Assembly: GCA_030596025.1 (NCBI GenBank)
Contig: JAUVKW010000009.1
Location: 1-36,241 of the forward strand
DNA: 36,241 nucleotides
From: Bacteroidota bacterium
GTDB lineage: Bacteria > Bacteroidota > Bacteroidia > Bacteroidales > VadinHA17
Reading direction: 5' to 3'
Part shown: positions 14,866 through 23,211 of the stretch, piece after piece
Layout of the letters: the number at the start of each line of letters is the position of its first letter
Numbering within the stretch: position 1 is the first letter of the stretch
Notes under the pieces: generated by a model
Database searches by the model: none
What the model saw: only the letters and a program-made list of their open reading frames with translations
What the model was told of the DNA's origin: nothing
Position numbers and translations under genes: made by a program

Positions 14866-17238
14866 ATGTTCAGACACCTGCTGCTTTCAGCTTTCAGGCA
14901 TTATAAAAGCAATAAACTGAATCTTTTGATCAACATGGTGGGACTCACACTGGGTCTGTCGGCCACAATATTGATCAGCAGCTATATTATTTTTGAATTA
15001 GGATTTGATCGTCACAATGTCAATAAAAACAGAATCTACAGAATTGTTGATTATAAAGCTGATGTACAATGGGCTGAGCCCAAGGCACCATATATCCTTG
15101 GCGAGTATATAATCCAGGATATCAGGGAAGTCGAATCTGTTGTGCGCATTGGATATCTCCCATATGCGCAGATAAAGATCGATAAAGATCTGGAGCGGGC
15201 CAGGCTATTTCGCACTGCAGACCCTTCTGTATTTAATATCTTTTCATTTACCTTTCTGGAAGGAACACCACAAAATGCTTTAAAAGATCCCCAATCTGTT
15301 ATACTTACCAAATCAGTGGCCGACCAGTATTTCCCGGATGGAGATGCCTATGGTAGTACCATTGAAGTGATAAATCGCAAAGATGTTTTCATGCTTACCA
15401 TAACCGGGATTATTGAAGACCTGCCAGCTAAATCTTCATTGCAGGCCAATTTTATCGGACATATAGAACTTAGCCTGAAAGGCTATGAACAAGAGCAGTG
15501 GTCATCAAATGTAAGGACAGACTGGTATAATGATTTCTTTAACTTGTTTATTCTTGGAGAAAAAGGTGTGGATCAGGAAGCCCTTGAAACCAAGATAACA
15601 GAGCTTGTAGAGACTTATAAAGACCCAGTTATCAAACAAGAGTACAACTTACAAAAACTAACAAAGATCCACCTGTTTTCAGATTACCTGGTCAATGCCG
15701 GTAAAACCGGGAATATCAAACAGATTTATTTGCTATTGGCTGTGGGGACAGGAATTTTAATAATTGCTTGCTTCAATTATATTATTCTTTCTATTGCCCA
15801 ATCAGCAATGCGGACAAAAGAAATTGGGGTGCGAAAGGTTTTTGGAGGAACCCGGAAACAGATCAGAAACCAGATCCTTGGCGAATCTATTCTGCTAAGT
15901 TTGATCTCTTTCCCGTTGGCTCTTGGCCTGGCAGAGATAAGCCAGACAAAAATAAAACAGTTGTTCCTTGTTGATTTTCCCAGTCCGCTGAAAGACCCGA
16001 TAACACTGTTGGTGGTTGTTTTGATTGCAATACTTGTTGGATTCATATCGGGAGGCTATATCGCTTTTTACTTGTCGAAACTTAATCCGGTGCTTGTATT
16101 CAGGCATAAACTGGCGAGGGGACAATCAAAGTATCTATTCCAGAAAATACTGATCACATTACAAATTTTCATTTTTGTAAGCCTGTTGTCAGGTACACAA
16201 ATGATACATAAACAAATACAACTTGGTCAGAAGAAAGATCTTGGGTTCGATCATGAAAACCTTGCGCGTGTTTACCTGGGCAGAAGGCAGCTGACCAATA
16301 TCTACGATATTTTTAAAGATGAATTATTACAAAATACTTCTGTTATAGCGGTATCCGGAGGCATGGTTTTACCTCCCACTAATAGTAAAATGGTATCAAC
16401 AATTCCTGGTTTAGATGATCCTGAAAGAGTAATATCAATAGAAGGGATGGTCGCTGATTTTGATATTATTGGTGCCCTGGGTCTAAATCTTCTCGAGGGT
16501 CGTACTTTTTCTAAAAAATTTGTTACCGACTCAAATACGATGATAATAAATGAAACTGCGGCCAAAGCGCTTGGCAATAACAATCCGGTGGGTGAACGAA
16601 TTAACAATAAAGAGATTATTGGGATCATACAAGATTTTCATTTGCATTCTCTACATGAAAAAGTAGCCCCTCTTGAAATAAGCATTTCTGATCCAAAATA
16701 TGTCAGCGATATGCTTATCCGGTACCAGCCAGGACAGTTTCAAAGGGCACAGGAACACGTAAAAAATGTTTGGGAGAAGTATGCTGGTGAGGCTTATTTT
16801 GAAATGATCGATTTTCAGGAAGCTATAGGGTCTTTATATACGAATGAGAAACGTATAGCCAGGATTACTTCAATATTTGGGGGCCTGGCTATATTAATTG
16901 CCACTTTTGGATTGTTTGGATTGTCAATGTTCACTGCCCGGCAAAGAACACATGAGATTGGCATCAGAAAGGCTTTAGGTGCATTTTCTATAGACATACT
17001 TAAGATGTATGCCAGGGATTTTTTAATTCTGGTAGTATTGGCAAACCTCTTATCAATCCCCTTAAGTGTTTATTTAATGAATAAATGGCTTAGTAATTTT
17101 GCATACCAGACCGGAATACAAGCGGATACCTTCCTTCTGACATTTATTTTCTCTGTGGTGATTGTTTTGCTTACAATTATATATTATGCACAACGCCTGG
17201 CAAGCGTAAATCCGGCTCATACATTGAGATATGAGTAA
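14866..17238 (+). CDS. FtsX/MacB-like ABC transporter permease
   Basis: 790 residues with the duplicated FtsX plan of large Bacteroidota permeases. After LLINMVGLTLGLSATILISS (first helix) comes a MacB-type periplasmic domain to about residue 270. Three helices follow (around IYLLLAVGTGILIIACFNYI and the two after KEIGVRKVFGGTRKQI), then a second helix-periplasmic domain unit. The final trio of helices surrounds HEIGIRKALGAFSIDI. The paired EIG-RK-G motifs are the coupling-helix regions that contact an ATPase. No ATPase gene is adjacent, so the partner must be encoded elsewhere. Likely work: mechanotransmission for export of small molecules, lipoproteins or peptides; the substrate is unknown. 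It lies between the pseudogene fragment and the intact paralogue. Confidence 0.92.
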   Translation: MFRHLLLSAFRHYKSNKLNLLINMVGLTLGLSATILISSYIIFELGFDRHNVNKNRIYRIVDYKADVQWAEPKAPYILGEYIIQDIREVESVVRIGYLPYAQIKIDKDLERARLFRTADPSVFNIFSFTFLEGTPQNALKDPQSVILTKSVADQYFPDGDAYGSTIEVINRKDVFMLTITGIIEDLPAKSSLQANFIGHIELSLKGYEQEQWSSNVRTDWYNDFFNLFILGEKGVDQEALETKITELVETYKDPVIKQEYNLQKLTKIHLFSDYLVNAGKTGNIKQIYLLLAVGTGILIIACFNYIILSIAQSAMRTKEIGVRKVFGGTRKQIRNQILGESILLSLISFPLALGLAEISQTKIKQLFLVDFPSPLKDPITLLVVVLIAILVGFISGGYIAFYLSKLNPVLVFRHKLARGQSKYLFQKILITLQIFIFVSLLSGTQMIHKQIQLGQKKDLGFDHENLARVYLGRRQLTNIYDIFKDELLQNTSVIAVSGGMVLPPTNSKMVSTIPGLDDPERVISIEGMVADFDIIGALGLNLLEGRTFSKKFVTDSNTMIINETAAKALGNNNPVGERINNKEIIGIIQDFHLHSLHEKVAPLEISISDPKYVSDMLIRYQPGQFQRAQEHVKNVWEKYAGEAYFEMIDFQEAIGSLYTNEKRIARITSIFGGLAILIATFGLFGLSMFTARQRTHEIGIRKALGAFSIDILKMYARDFLILVVLANLLSIPLSVYLMNKWLSNFAYQTGIQADTFLLTFIFSVVIVLLTIIYYAQRLASVNPAHTLRYE

Positions 17239-17311
17239 TGATTATCGGTCTTGCAATTCTTGAGTTTCATAAATAATAACGTTATTAATTCAGTTATTAA
17301 TCACGTAATAA

Positions 17312-17439
17312 ATGTAAACAAACATCTGTCTTCAGTGCGCTTCAGCGTACTTGTAATTTATAACTTTCCAATAGTCAGATCCTTCAATATTGAGTGTTAA
17401 AATAAAGAGAGTGGAATCTGCCCCCGGATTTTGAAGCTC
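17312..17439 (-). repeat. 128-base duplication, second copy (3' end of lipoprotein gene)
   Basis: The partner of 14693-14820, in the same orientation, so the two copies form a direct repeat around the FtsX-like permease gene. Recombination between them could delete or duplicate the permease. The outer 42 bases (17312-17353) recur again at 9641-9682 in the opposite orientation. Confidence 0.8.
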
Positions 17440-18006
17440 ACTAAGGTTAAATGAAGTATAATCCTGTATCCATGCCTCGCACATATCATTGTTAGCATCA
17501 TGGCTTAAAAGTAATACCGGGAGCATGCCAAATGAAGATGCTCCATATATTGGCAGCTCTGTCAGTTGAAAATCATGAGCCTCACATCCTCCGCTATAAT
17601 GTACAGTAATGTCAAGGCAATCTCCATTGATTGCGAGACTGTCAAGTATAAATGAATCTTTTGGTAGTTTCCCGATGATTGCATGATTGTAGGGTGTACA
17701 GCTTGTAAGCCTGATGGTTTCAATCCTGACCATTATTCCAACCATGCAAATACTTGACCGGTTAGTCAATTCGGTATAAGTAACAGCAACCCGCTGGCCA
17801 TCCATAAAAACAAAATTTGTATCAACGACCTCTACCGGTTCAAGTTTATCTCCATTTAAAAGTTCAATGATAAACCCACATCCATCCAATCCTGTATAGT
17901 TCCTGACTATTCCTTCAACTTCTCCCAGTCCGGTTGGAATTTCTTTTTCGCAGGAGTAAAATGAGAATAATACAACAGTGAACAAAAGGTAATAGATTGT
18001 TTTCAT
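17332..18006 (-). CDS. Lipoprotein of unknown function
   Basis: 224 residues with a lipoprotein signal (LLFTVVLFSFYSC, lipobox Cys19). The first half (VEGIVRNYTGLDGCGFIIEL, NGDKLEPVEVVDTNF, DGQRVAVTYTELTNRSSIC) looks like a small beta-barrel of a type common in Bacteroidota lipoproteins. The second half has a Cys-rich stretch (SGGCEAHDFQLTEL) and ends DYWKVINYKYAEAH. I know no enzyme motif. It is downstream of two serpin genes on the same strand (65-base gap) and may share their transcript. A near-consensus TATACTTG box in that gap may also drive it alone. Its last codons lie in a dispersed repeat, and a 3' copy stands at 14693-14820. Confidence 0.8.
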   Translation of the reverse strand: MKTIYYLLFTVVLFSFYSCEKEIPTGLGEVEGIVRNYTGLDGCGFIIELLNGDKLEPVEVVDTNFVFMDGQRVAVTYTELTNRSSICMVGIMVRIETIRLTSCTPYNHAIIGKLPKDSFILDSLAINGDCLDITVHYSGGCEAHDFQLTELPIYGASSFGMLPVLLLSHDANNDMCEAWIQDYTSFNLSELQNPGADSTLFILTLNIEGSDYWKVINYKYAEAH

Positions 18007-18071
18007 ATTGTTGGTTTCTTTAATTATTCAGATTTGAACAACAAGTATAGTTTTGTTTAACTAAAGAAGTT

Positions 18072-19328
18072 TTAAGATCCTGTTTCAGGCTCAGTAACTT
18101 TACCCATAAACATTATTGCTCCTGTAGTTTGTTCCCTGATCACATAAATAAAGGGATGATCTGCCCTGAATTCGATGCTGCCATCACCATCACCACCATC
18201 AGAAGATAATCTGGTAATGGTAACTGAAGTTACCGCTGCTGCTTCAGTGCCTTCTTCATCAACCTCAATAAAGGTCTTGTGTTTTACCGAAGAAATGTAC
18301 AAATCTTCATTCTTATTGATTTTGGTAAAATCAGCAAAACGGGAGAAAGCGATACCCATCCCCAGTTGTGCAAGGTCTGGTTTTAACTCTTTTTTGTATT
18401 CCACTTTAAATTTGGGCAGATAAACATTAACTGAAGTTTCGTTTGAGAAACTTTCCATCCATGTTTCCCAGTTAGCCGGATTCATCTCAGAAACAAGATT
18501 GTCTAATGAGACATCATACCTGGGAAGCAAAACTATCATAGTGAAATTCCCCTGTCCGTAAGGCAACTCAACAGCCTGAAAAAGATTGTTTGAAGCATAG
18601 CTTACTTTTTCTTTAAACGACATTGTTTTTACATTATTCAGGAGATCACCATTTTGCTTATAAAAGGGTTCATCTTTAGTGTCGTCTTTATTAAACTGGT
18701 ATTTCCAAATGCCTTTGAAGTAAACCGCATTGATAAGAAACATTACGTCATCAGGATCAATCTGATCAATGATTTCATCAATCTTTTCATGTGTTTTATC
18801 TGAAACCCACTGGTTAATAATATCAACAGAAGCAGGATCGGTAAAATCGAGATCTGTAACTTCTGCATCATAATAATTCTTGTTGATATTTATAAAATCA
18901 GCTTCAACAGAAAAATCATCACGGTACCAGATTGAGTTAGCGATTTCCATTATCACTTTCGGATCCACACTGAGCAAAGCACTTACCAGCTTTTGATATG
19001 ATTGGTTGATTTCTTCTACGCTTAAGCCACTGAGATGCAAAACATTTTCAAAAGCTTCCTTTGTATCGCCATCGGCACCATTGTATGTCATAGCCAGTGC
19101 CAGAGCCATGCTGAGCGGAGATATCATCAGGTTATTTTCGTTTTCTTCATTCAACACAATTTCTTTAAAAATGTCAAAAGCAAAATGATTGCTTGTTTGA
19201 AGAAGCTGAAGTGATTTCTGATCCAGATTAATGGGTTTTGGCCCTTGAGGTGTGGCAGGATCTTTCTGGCAGCTTCCAAGCAATAATGCCGGAACCAAAA
19301 CCAAATAGAATAATAATTTTATTTTCAT
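18072..19328 (-). CDS. Lipoprotein serpin A
   Basis: 418 residues: lipoprotein signal (LVPALLLGSC, Cys20), then a complete serpin fold. Family marks are ENNLMISPLSMALALAMTYN, VMEIANSIWYRDDF, FLINAVYFKGIWKYQF, VELPYGQGNFTMIVLLP, the hinge EEGTEAAAVTSVTI and FRADHPFIYVIREQTTGAIM. A small, alanine-rich hinge is typical of inhibitory serpins, which trap proteases by loop insertion. Counting the hinge Gly360 as P15 places P1-P1' at Leu374-Ser375 with Arg373 at P2, so Arg373 could also be the bait. The loop carries an extra Ser/Gly/Asp-rich stretch (SSDGGDGDGSIEF). It probably protects the cell surface from host or competitor proteases. It is closely related to serpin B upstream. Confidence 0.94.
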   Translation of the reverse strand: MKIKLLFYLVLVPALLLGSCQKDPATPQGPKPINLDQKSLQLLQTSNHFAFDIFKEIVLNEENENNLMISPLSMALALAMTYNGADGDTKEAFENVLHLSGLSVEEINQSYQKLVSALLSVDPKVIMEIANSIWYRDDFSVEADFININKNYYDAEVTDLDFTDPASVDIINQWVSDKTHEKIDEIIDQIDPDDVMFLINAVYFKGIWKYQFNKDDTKDEPFYKQNGDLLNNVKTMSFKEKVSYASNNLFQAVELPYGQGNFTMIVLLPRYDVSLDNLVSEMNPANWETWMESFSNETSVNVYLPKFKVEYKKELKPDLAQLGMGIAFSRFADFTKINKNEDLYISSVKHKTFIEVDEEGTEAAAVTSVTITRLSSDGGDGDGSIEFRADHPFIYVIREQTTGAIMFMGKVTEPETGS

Positions 19329-19416
19329 TTTAATTCTGTTTTATAATTATTTCTCCTTATCCTTAAAATATTTATGTTAAATGTTTGCCAACTTGCTGAT
19401 TTTAATGATGTCAGTA

Positions 19417-20652
19417 TCAGGAACCTGCTTCTGGTTCAGCCACTTTTCCCATAAACATAATCGCGTTGGTAAATTTCTCTTTAATTATAAAAACAAACGG
19501 ATGATCTGCCCTGAATTCATTTGCTGGTTCGATACTAGTATAACTGATAGTTACTGAAGTCACAGCAGCAGCCTCTGTTCCTTCTTCGTTTACTTCAATA
19601 AATGTTTTGTGCTTTACAGAGGAAATAAAAAGACCTCCGTTTGAATTGATCTTAGTAAAGTCGGCAAAATCAGAAAAGGCAACACCCATGCCCAGATTGG
19701 TTAATACTTCCTCTAGTTCTTTCTCAAATTCGAATTTAAATTTCGGTAAGAATACACCAAAGTCCGGCCTGTTGTAAAAACCTTCCATCCATGTTTTCCA
19801 TTTTTCATTATTCATGTTGTTTACAAGACTGTCAATTGAAACTCCTGATTGTGGCAGCATTACAATCATACTGTAATTTCCCTGGCCATAAGGCAGTTCA
19901 ATAGCATGAAAAAGATCATTTGAGGTGTAATTAAAATCCCCTTTAATCATCATCATTTGTACATCACTGAGGGAGTTGCCATTTTCATCATAAAAAGATG
20001 CCTCGTGAGTATCATTTTCATCAAACTCATATTTCCATGTTCCTTTAAAATAGATGGCGTTTATCAGGAACATAACATCCATTGGACTAATTTGGTCAAC
20101 TATTTTATCAATTTTATCATGTGTTTTATCTGAAACCCACTGGTTGATGATATCAATAGAAGCAGGATCGGAAAAGTTTAGTTTTGCTACTTCAGCATTG
20201 TAATAGGTTTTATTGATATTCAAAAAATCCTCTTTTACAGAAAAATCCTCGCGGTACCAGATAGAGTTGGCTATTTCCATTATCACCTTGGGGTCAACAC
20301 TTAATAAAGCATTTATCAGGCTTTGATATGACTTATTTATATCCTCGGTGCTGAGGCCATGAAGGTGCAAAGTGTTTTCCATGGCTTCCTTTGTTTCCCC
20401 ATCAGCACCATTGTAAGCCATAGCCAGGGCGAGAGAAATACTCAGAGGAGAGATCATTATATTTTTTTCATTCTCTTCATTCTGTAAAACTTCCTTGAAA
20501 ATTTCAAAAGCAAATTCATTGTCTGCTTCAATCAGCGATAATGATTTTTGATCCAGATTAATAGGTTTCGGTCCTGGAAGTGACTCGGAATTCTCCTGGC
20601 ATGCGGAAAATAACAGGAAAGGAATTAGAAGGAGTATGGTTTTGAAGCTCAT
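19417..20652 (-). CDS. Lipoprotein serpin B
   Basis: 411 residues, a close paralogue of serpin A: lipoprotein signal (IPFLLFSAC, Cys18), EKNIMISPLSISLALAMAYN, VMEIANSIWYREDF, FLINAIYFKGTWKYEF, AIELPYGQGNYSMIVMLP and EEGTEAAAVTSVTISYTS. The hinge is identical to that of serpin A, but the bait region differs: with Gly358 as P15, P1-P1' is Thr372-Ser373 with Tyr371 at P2, and the loop is five residues shorter. This fits duplication followed by a change of target protease. It is the first gene of a minus-strand group (serpin B, 88-base gap, serpin A, lipoprotein). A 12-bp inverted repeat lies about 150-210 bases upstream, shared with the divergent sigma factor gene. Confidence 0.94.
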   Translation of the reverse strand: MSFKTILLLIPFLLFSACQENSESLPGPKPINLDQKSLSLIEADNEFAFEIFKEVLQNEENEKNIMISPLSISLALAMAYNGADGETKEAMENTLHLHGLSTEDINKSYQSLINALLSVDPKVIMEIANSIWYREDFSVKEDFLNINKTYYNAEVAKLNFSDPASIDIINQWVSDKTHDKIDKIVDQISPMDVMFLINAIYFKGTWKYEFDENDTHEASFYDENGNSLSDVQMMMIKGDFNYTSNDLFHAIELPYGQGNYSMIVMLPQSGVSIDSLVNNMNNEKWKTWMEGFYNRPDFGVFLPKFKFEFEKELEEVLTNLGMGVAFSDFADFTKINSNGGLFISSVKHKTFIEVNEEGTEAAAVTSVTISYTSIEPANEFRADHPFVFIIKEKFTNAIMFMGKVAEPEAGS

Positions 20653-20801
20653 GGTGGTTGATTTTTAGTATGAGTAGTAATACCGGTTATTTAGAGAGAA
20701 TTTATAAATTACCAATAGCCAGGTTTAGAAAGCACAAATTTTATGCCAGTATTTTTCATTCATAATTCACGGAAATATTTGAGGATATATGGCTTTTATT
20801 C

Positions 20802-20864
20802 TTTTCAAAGAACGCAACCTTTTTAGGCACTCAATCATCAATGAAATGCGAAGTTCTTTGAAAA
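20802..20864. promoter_or_regulatory. 12-bp inverted repeat between serpin and sigma factor genes
   Basis: TTTTCAAAGAAC (20802-20813) and GTTCTTTGAAAA (20853-20864) are perfect inverse copies separated by 39 bases. They lie in the 289-base divergent gap between serpin B and the ECF sigma gene, which holds no other feature that I can support. It could be a two-site operator or a transcript stem-loop; the spacing of arm centres, about 51 bases, is near five helical turns, which fits protein binding on one face. Confidence 0.45.
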
Positions 20865-20941
20865 AATCTTAAAATGATTAGAAAACTTTGATTTTTAGGC
20901 CTAATTTTTGCATATTAATGCTGAAATTATATCCCTGAGAA

Positions 20942-21508
20942 TTGGAAGCAAATTTTAAGCAGCTAATCAAGGAGTGTATTCTGGGAAATCAGCTTGCACA
21001 AAGACGCCTGTATGACAGGTTTTCCCCTACTATGTATGGGATTTGTCTGCGCTATTCAAAAGATGCTGATGGGGCTCAGGATATTTTGCAGGATGGATTT
21101 ATTAAGGTTTTTGGAAAATTAAAGCAATATAAGGCCCAGGGATCATTTGAAGGTTGGATGAGGCGGATCTTTATCAATACAGCACTTGAGAAATTCAGGA
21201 GCAGAATTCCAATTCTCACTATTGATGAAAGGCTGGAGGTTCCCTTAGAGATTATTTCGGATTCCATTATTTCGGAACTTGCGGCAACAGAACTACTAAA
21301 AATGGTTCAGGAGTTATCTCCTCAATACAGGCTGGTTTTCAACTTGTATGCGGTGGAGGGATATTCGCACAGTGAGGTTGCTAAAACACTTGGGATTTCT
21401 GTAGGCACATCTAAATCAAATTTGTCACGGGCCAGAAATATTTTACAGGGAAGAATAGTTAAACTAAGAGCAATAGAAGGTCGAAGAAGATCTGGAAATG
21501 AGAGATAA
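20942..21508 (+). CDS. ECF-type RNA polymerase sigma factor
   Basis: 188 residues. Region 2 is RRLYDRFSPTMYGICLRYS, DAQ-type box AQDILQDGFIKVFGKLKQY and GWMRRIFINTALEKFR; region 4 is LSPQYRLVFNLYAVEGYSHS followed by EVAKTLGISVGTSKSNLSRA. The start must be the TTG at 20942: the frame has a stop two codons upstream and no early ATG. The last 11 bases overlap the next gene, whose N-terminus looks like an anti-sigma domain, so the two form a sigma/anti-sigma pair. It is divergent from the serpin group. The family is secure; the regulon is not shown. Confidence 0.93.
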   Translation: MEANFKQLIKECILGNQLAQRRLYDRFSPTMYGICLRYSKDADGAQDILQDGFIKVFGKLKQYKAQGSFEGWMRRIFINTALEKFRSRIPILTIDERLEVPLEIISDSIISELAATELLKMVQELSPQYRLVFNLYAVEGYSHSEVAKTLGISVGTSKSNLSRARNILQGRIVKLRAIEGRRRSGNER

Positions 21509-22997
21509 GGAAGAACATATTGACAAGATATTCAGGGATGGATTGGCTTCTTATGAAGTAAAGCCACCTTCTGATATATGGCCAGCTGTTAATGATGGTC
21601 TTTTTCATAGTGCATTCAGGGATAAACTTTTGTTTCTCAGAACTAAAGCACCCGGCAATGTATGGTTAGCGATACGTGCCGGAATTGCCAGTCCTGCAAG
21701 GCCATATTATGTAAGGATAGCTGCGGCTGCAGCTGTAGTAGCTATATTTATTAGTGGTGCATGGTGGGTTGCTCAAAGAAATTTCTTTAACCCAGACCAG
21801 GATCAGTTGGCGATTCAGACAGAAATTTCTGATGCCCCTAACCAGGATCTTTCAGAAGCAGGGCTACAGCCCACTCAGGATATTCCTGTCAGGAATGTTT
21901 ATGTACAACCACAAAATATCAGTTCAGGGAATGAATCACCGGCATTTCTGGTTACTAACACCCTTTCAGGGGAGAATACTGAATTAATAAGTCCTTCAGA
22001 AGAAGCCAATTCTAGTCCAATAGAAAGGCAGGAGTTTTTTCAAAATTCTTTTTTAAGCCCTGCAAATATTGCTGCAGACGAATTTATTACTGATCCTGAG
22101 GGAGATCGTTATTTTTCTGTTGTGAAGACAAAGCCTGTTTTTGATTTTTCTGATTTTTCCTTTCCGGCTTCTAATTCTTTGGTTGCAGTAAACCAACAGC
22201 AGAGTTCCAAATCATATAAATGGGCTGTAAGTGGAAATGTTTCTCCTCTGTTCTCATTTCGTTATGCCAATACAGAACCTTCTGGTGAAGAAATGGATTA
22301 TTTCTATGAAAAAGAAACCGGGATCATGTCCTTTTCTGGTGGGGTAAATGTAATATATAGTCTCAAGAAAAGATTGTCTGTTCAAACCGGAGTTCAGTAT
22401 TCCAAGGGAGGTCAAAGGCTTAATGATATTATTTTTTATCAGGATATTCAAACCGGGCGACTATTGAGTTCAGGGATATTCCAGGGAAATGTTCCATATC
22501 CAATTGAAACTTCCATTGGTAAAATTAATTCTGGCGATTATGTACACTATATTGCAGATTTCGAACTTTTAAATGGGAAACTATATACAGGAAACCTGTC
22601 AACCAGGTCGGAGTTTGAAAACTATGAAGCCCTGAATACTTTCCTTACTCAAAATCTTGAATTTCTTGAAATCCCGGTATTGGTCAGATATAAACTGATA
22701 GACAGAAAACTGGGAATGAATGTGATTAGTGGACTGGGAGCCAGTTTCCTTGTTGATAATGCTGTATATATGAATTACATGGGAGAGCAATTCCCCATGG
22801 GGCAAATAGAGAATATAAAGGTTTTAAACTTTACAGGAACGCTTGGCCTCGGCCTTGAATATTCTGTCAATAAAAAGCTTTCCCTGAATCTTGAACCTAC
22901 AATGAAGTATTTTCTGAATTCACTAAACACAGATTCAAAGGTTAGCACGCATCCGTATTTCTTTGGAGTATATTCAGGAGTAAGCGTATCTTTTTAA
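21498..22997 (+). CDS. Hybrid anti-sigma-like membrane protein with C-terminal beta-barrel
   Basis: 499 residues in three parts. Residues 1-70 are soluble, with two W-motif repeats (PPSDIWPAVNDGL and KAPGNVWLAIRAGI) that resemble the sigma-binding start of Bacteroidota anti-sigma proteins. Residues 72-92 form a transmembrane helix (VRIAAAAAVVAIFISGAWWV). A low-complexity Ser/Gln/Pro-rich linker runs to about residue 235. The rest resembles an outer-membrane barrel of PorT/PF13568 type with alternating strands (KWAVSGNVSPLFSFRY, RLSVQTGVQYSKGG, GLGLEYSVNKKLSLNLEP) ending in GVYSGVSVSF. This implies one chain reaching from the sigma factor to the outer membrane. The gene overlaps the sigma gene by 11 bases. 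The barrel call is good; the anti-sigma role is inferred from context and W-motifs. Confidence 0.85.
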   Translation: MRDKEEHIDKIFRDGLASYEVKPPSDIWPAVNDGLFHSAFRDKLLFLRTKAPGNVWLAIRAGIASPARPYYVRIAAAAAVVAIFISGAWWVAQRNFFNPDQDQLAIQTEISDAPNQDLSEAGLQPTQDIPVRNVYVQPQNISSGNESPAFLVTNTLSGENTELISPSEEANSSPIERQEFFQNSFLSPANIAADEFITDPEGDRYFSVVKTKPVFDFSDFSFPASNSLVAVNQQQSSKSYKWAVSGNVSPLFSFRYANTEPSGEEMDYFYEKETGIMSFSGGVNVIYSLKKRLSVQTGVQYSKGGQRLNDIIFYQDIQTGRLLSSGIFQGNVPYPIETSIGKINSGDYVHYIADFELLNGKLYTGNLSTRSEFENYEALNTFLTQNLEFLEIPVLVRYKLIDRKLGMNVISGLGASFLVDNAVYMNYMGEQFPMGQIENIKVLNFTGTLGLGLEYSVNKKLSLNLEPTMKYFLNSLNTDSKVSTHPYFFGVYSGVSVSF

Positions 22998-23095
22998 CCC
23001 ATACCAGAACCAACATTTCATCTTCCAGGTTAATAATAATCCGCAGCCTAGTTGAGCTCGTACACTATATGCTGGCAGGTATGGCGTCACAAATA

Positions 23096-23116
23096 AATGT
23101 CTTCAGTGCACTTTAG
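23096..23116. repeat. Partial copy of the CTTCAGTGC repeat
   Basis: AATGTCTTCAGTGCACTTTAG resembles the TGTCTTCAGTGCGCTTCAG core seen at 14707 and 17326 with two or three changes. It is a short, divergent fragment; its identity as a repeat copy is tentative. Confidence 0.4.
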
Positions 23117-23153
23117 TCTATACATATTAAACAATAATATAAAGGCGGTTGCA

Positions 23154-23183
23154 TTGTGGAAAACAGGAAAAGAACTACTTTTG
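23154..23183 (+). promoter_or_regulatory. Promoter TTG-N19-TACTTTTG before the lytic transglycosylase gene
   Basis: TTG (23154-23156) and TACTTTTG (23176-23183) are separated by 19 bases, a good Bacteroidota match. A transcript start near 23190 leaves about 22 bases to the ATG at 23212 and rules out the longer TTG start at 23149. Confidence 0.65.
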
Positions 23184-23211
23184 CAAAAATTTAATATTAA
23201 GATTGAAAAAT

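Noticed and set aside
14866-17238. FtsX-like permease with neighbours as a complete MacAB-type efflux system
   Set aside because: No ATPase or membrane-fusion protein gene is next to it; only the permease is present.
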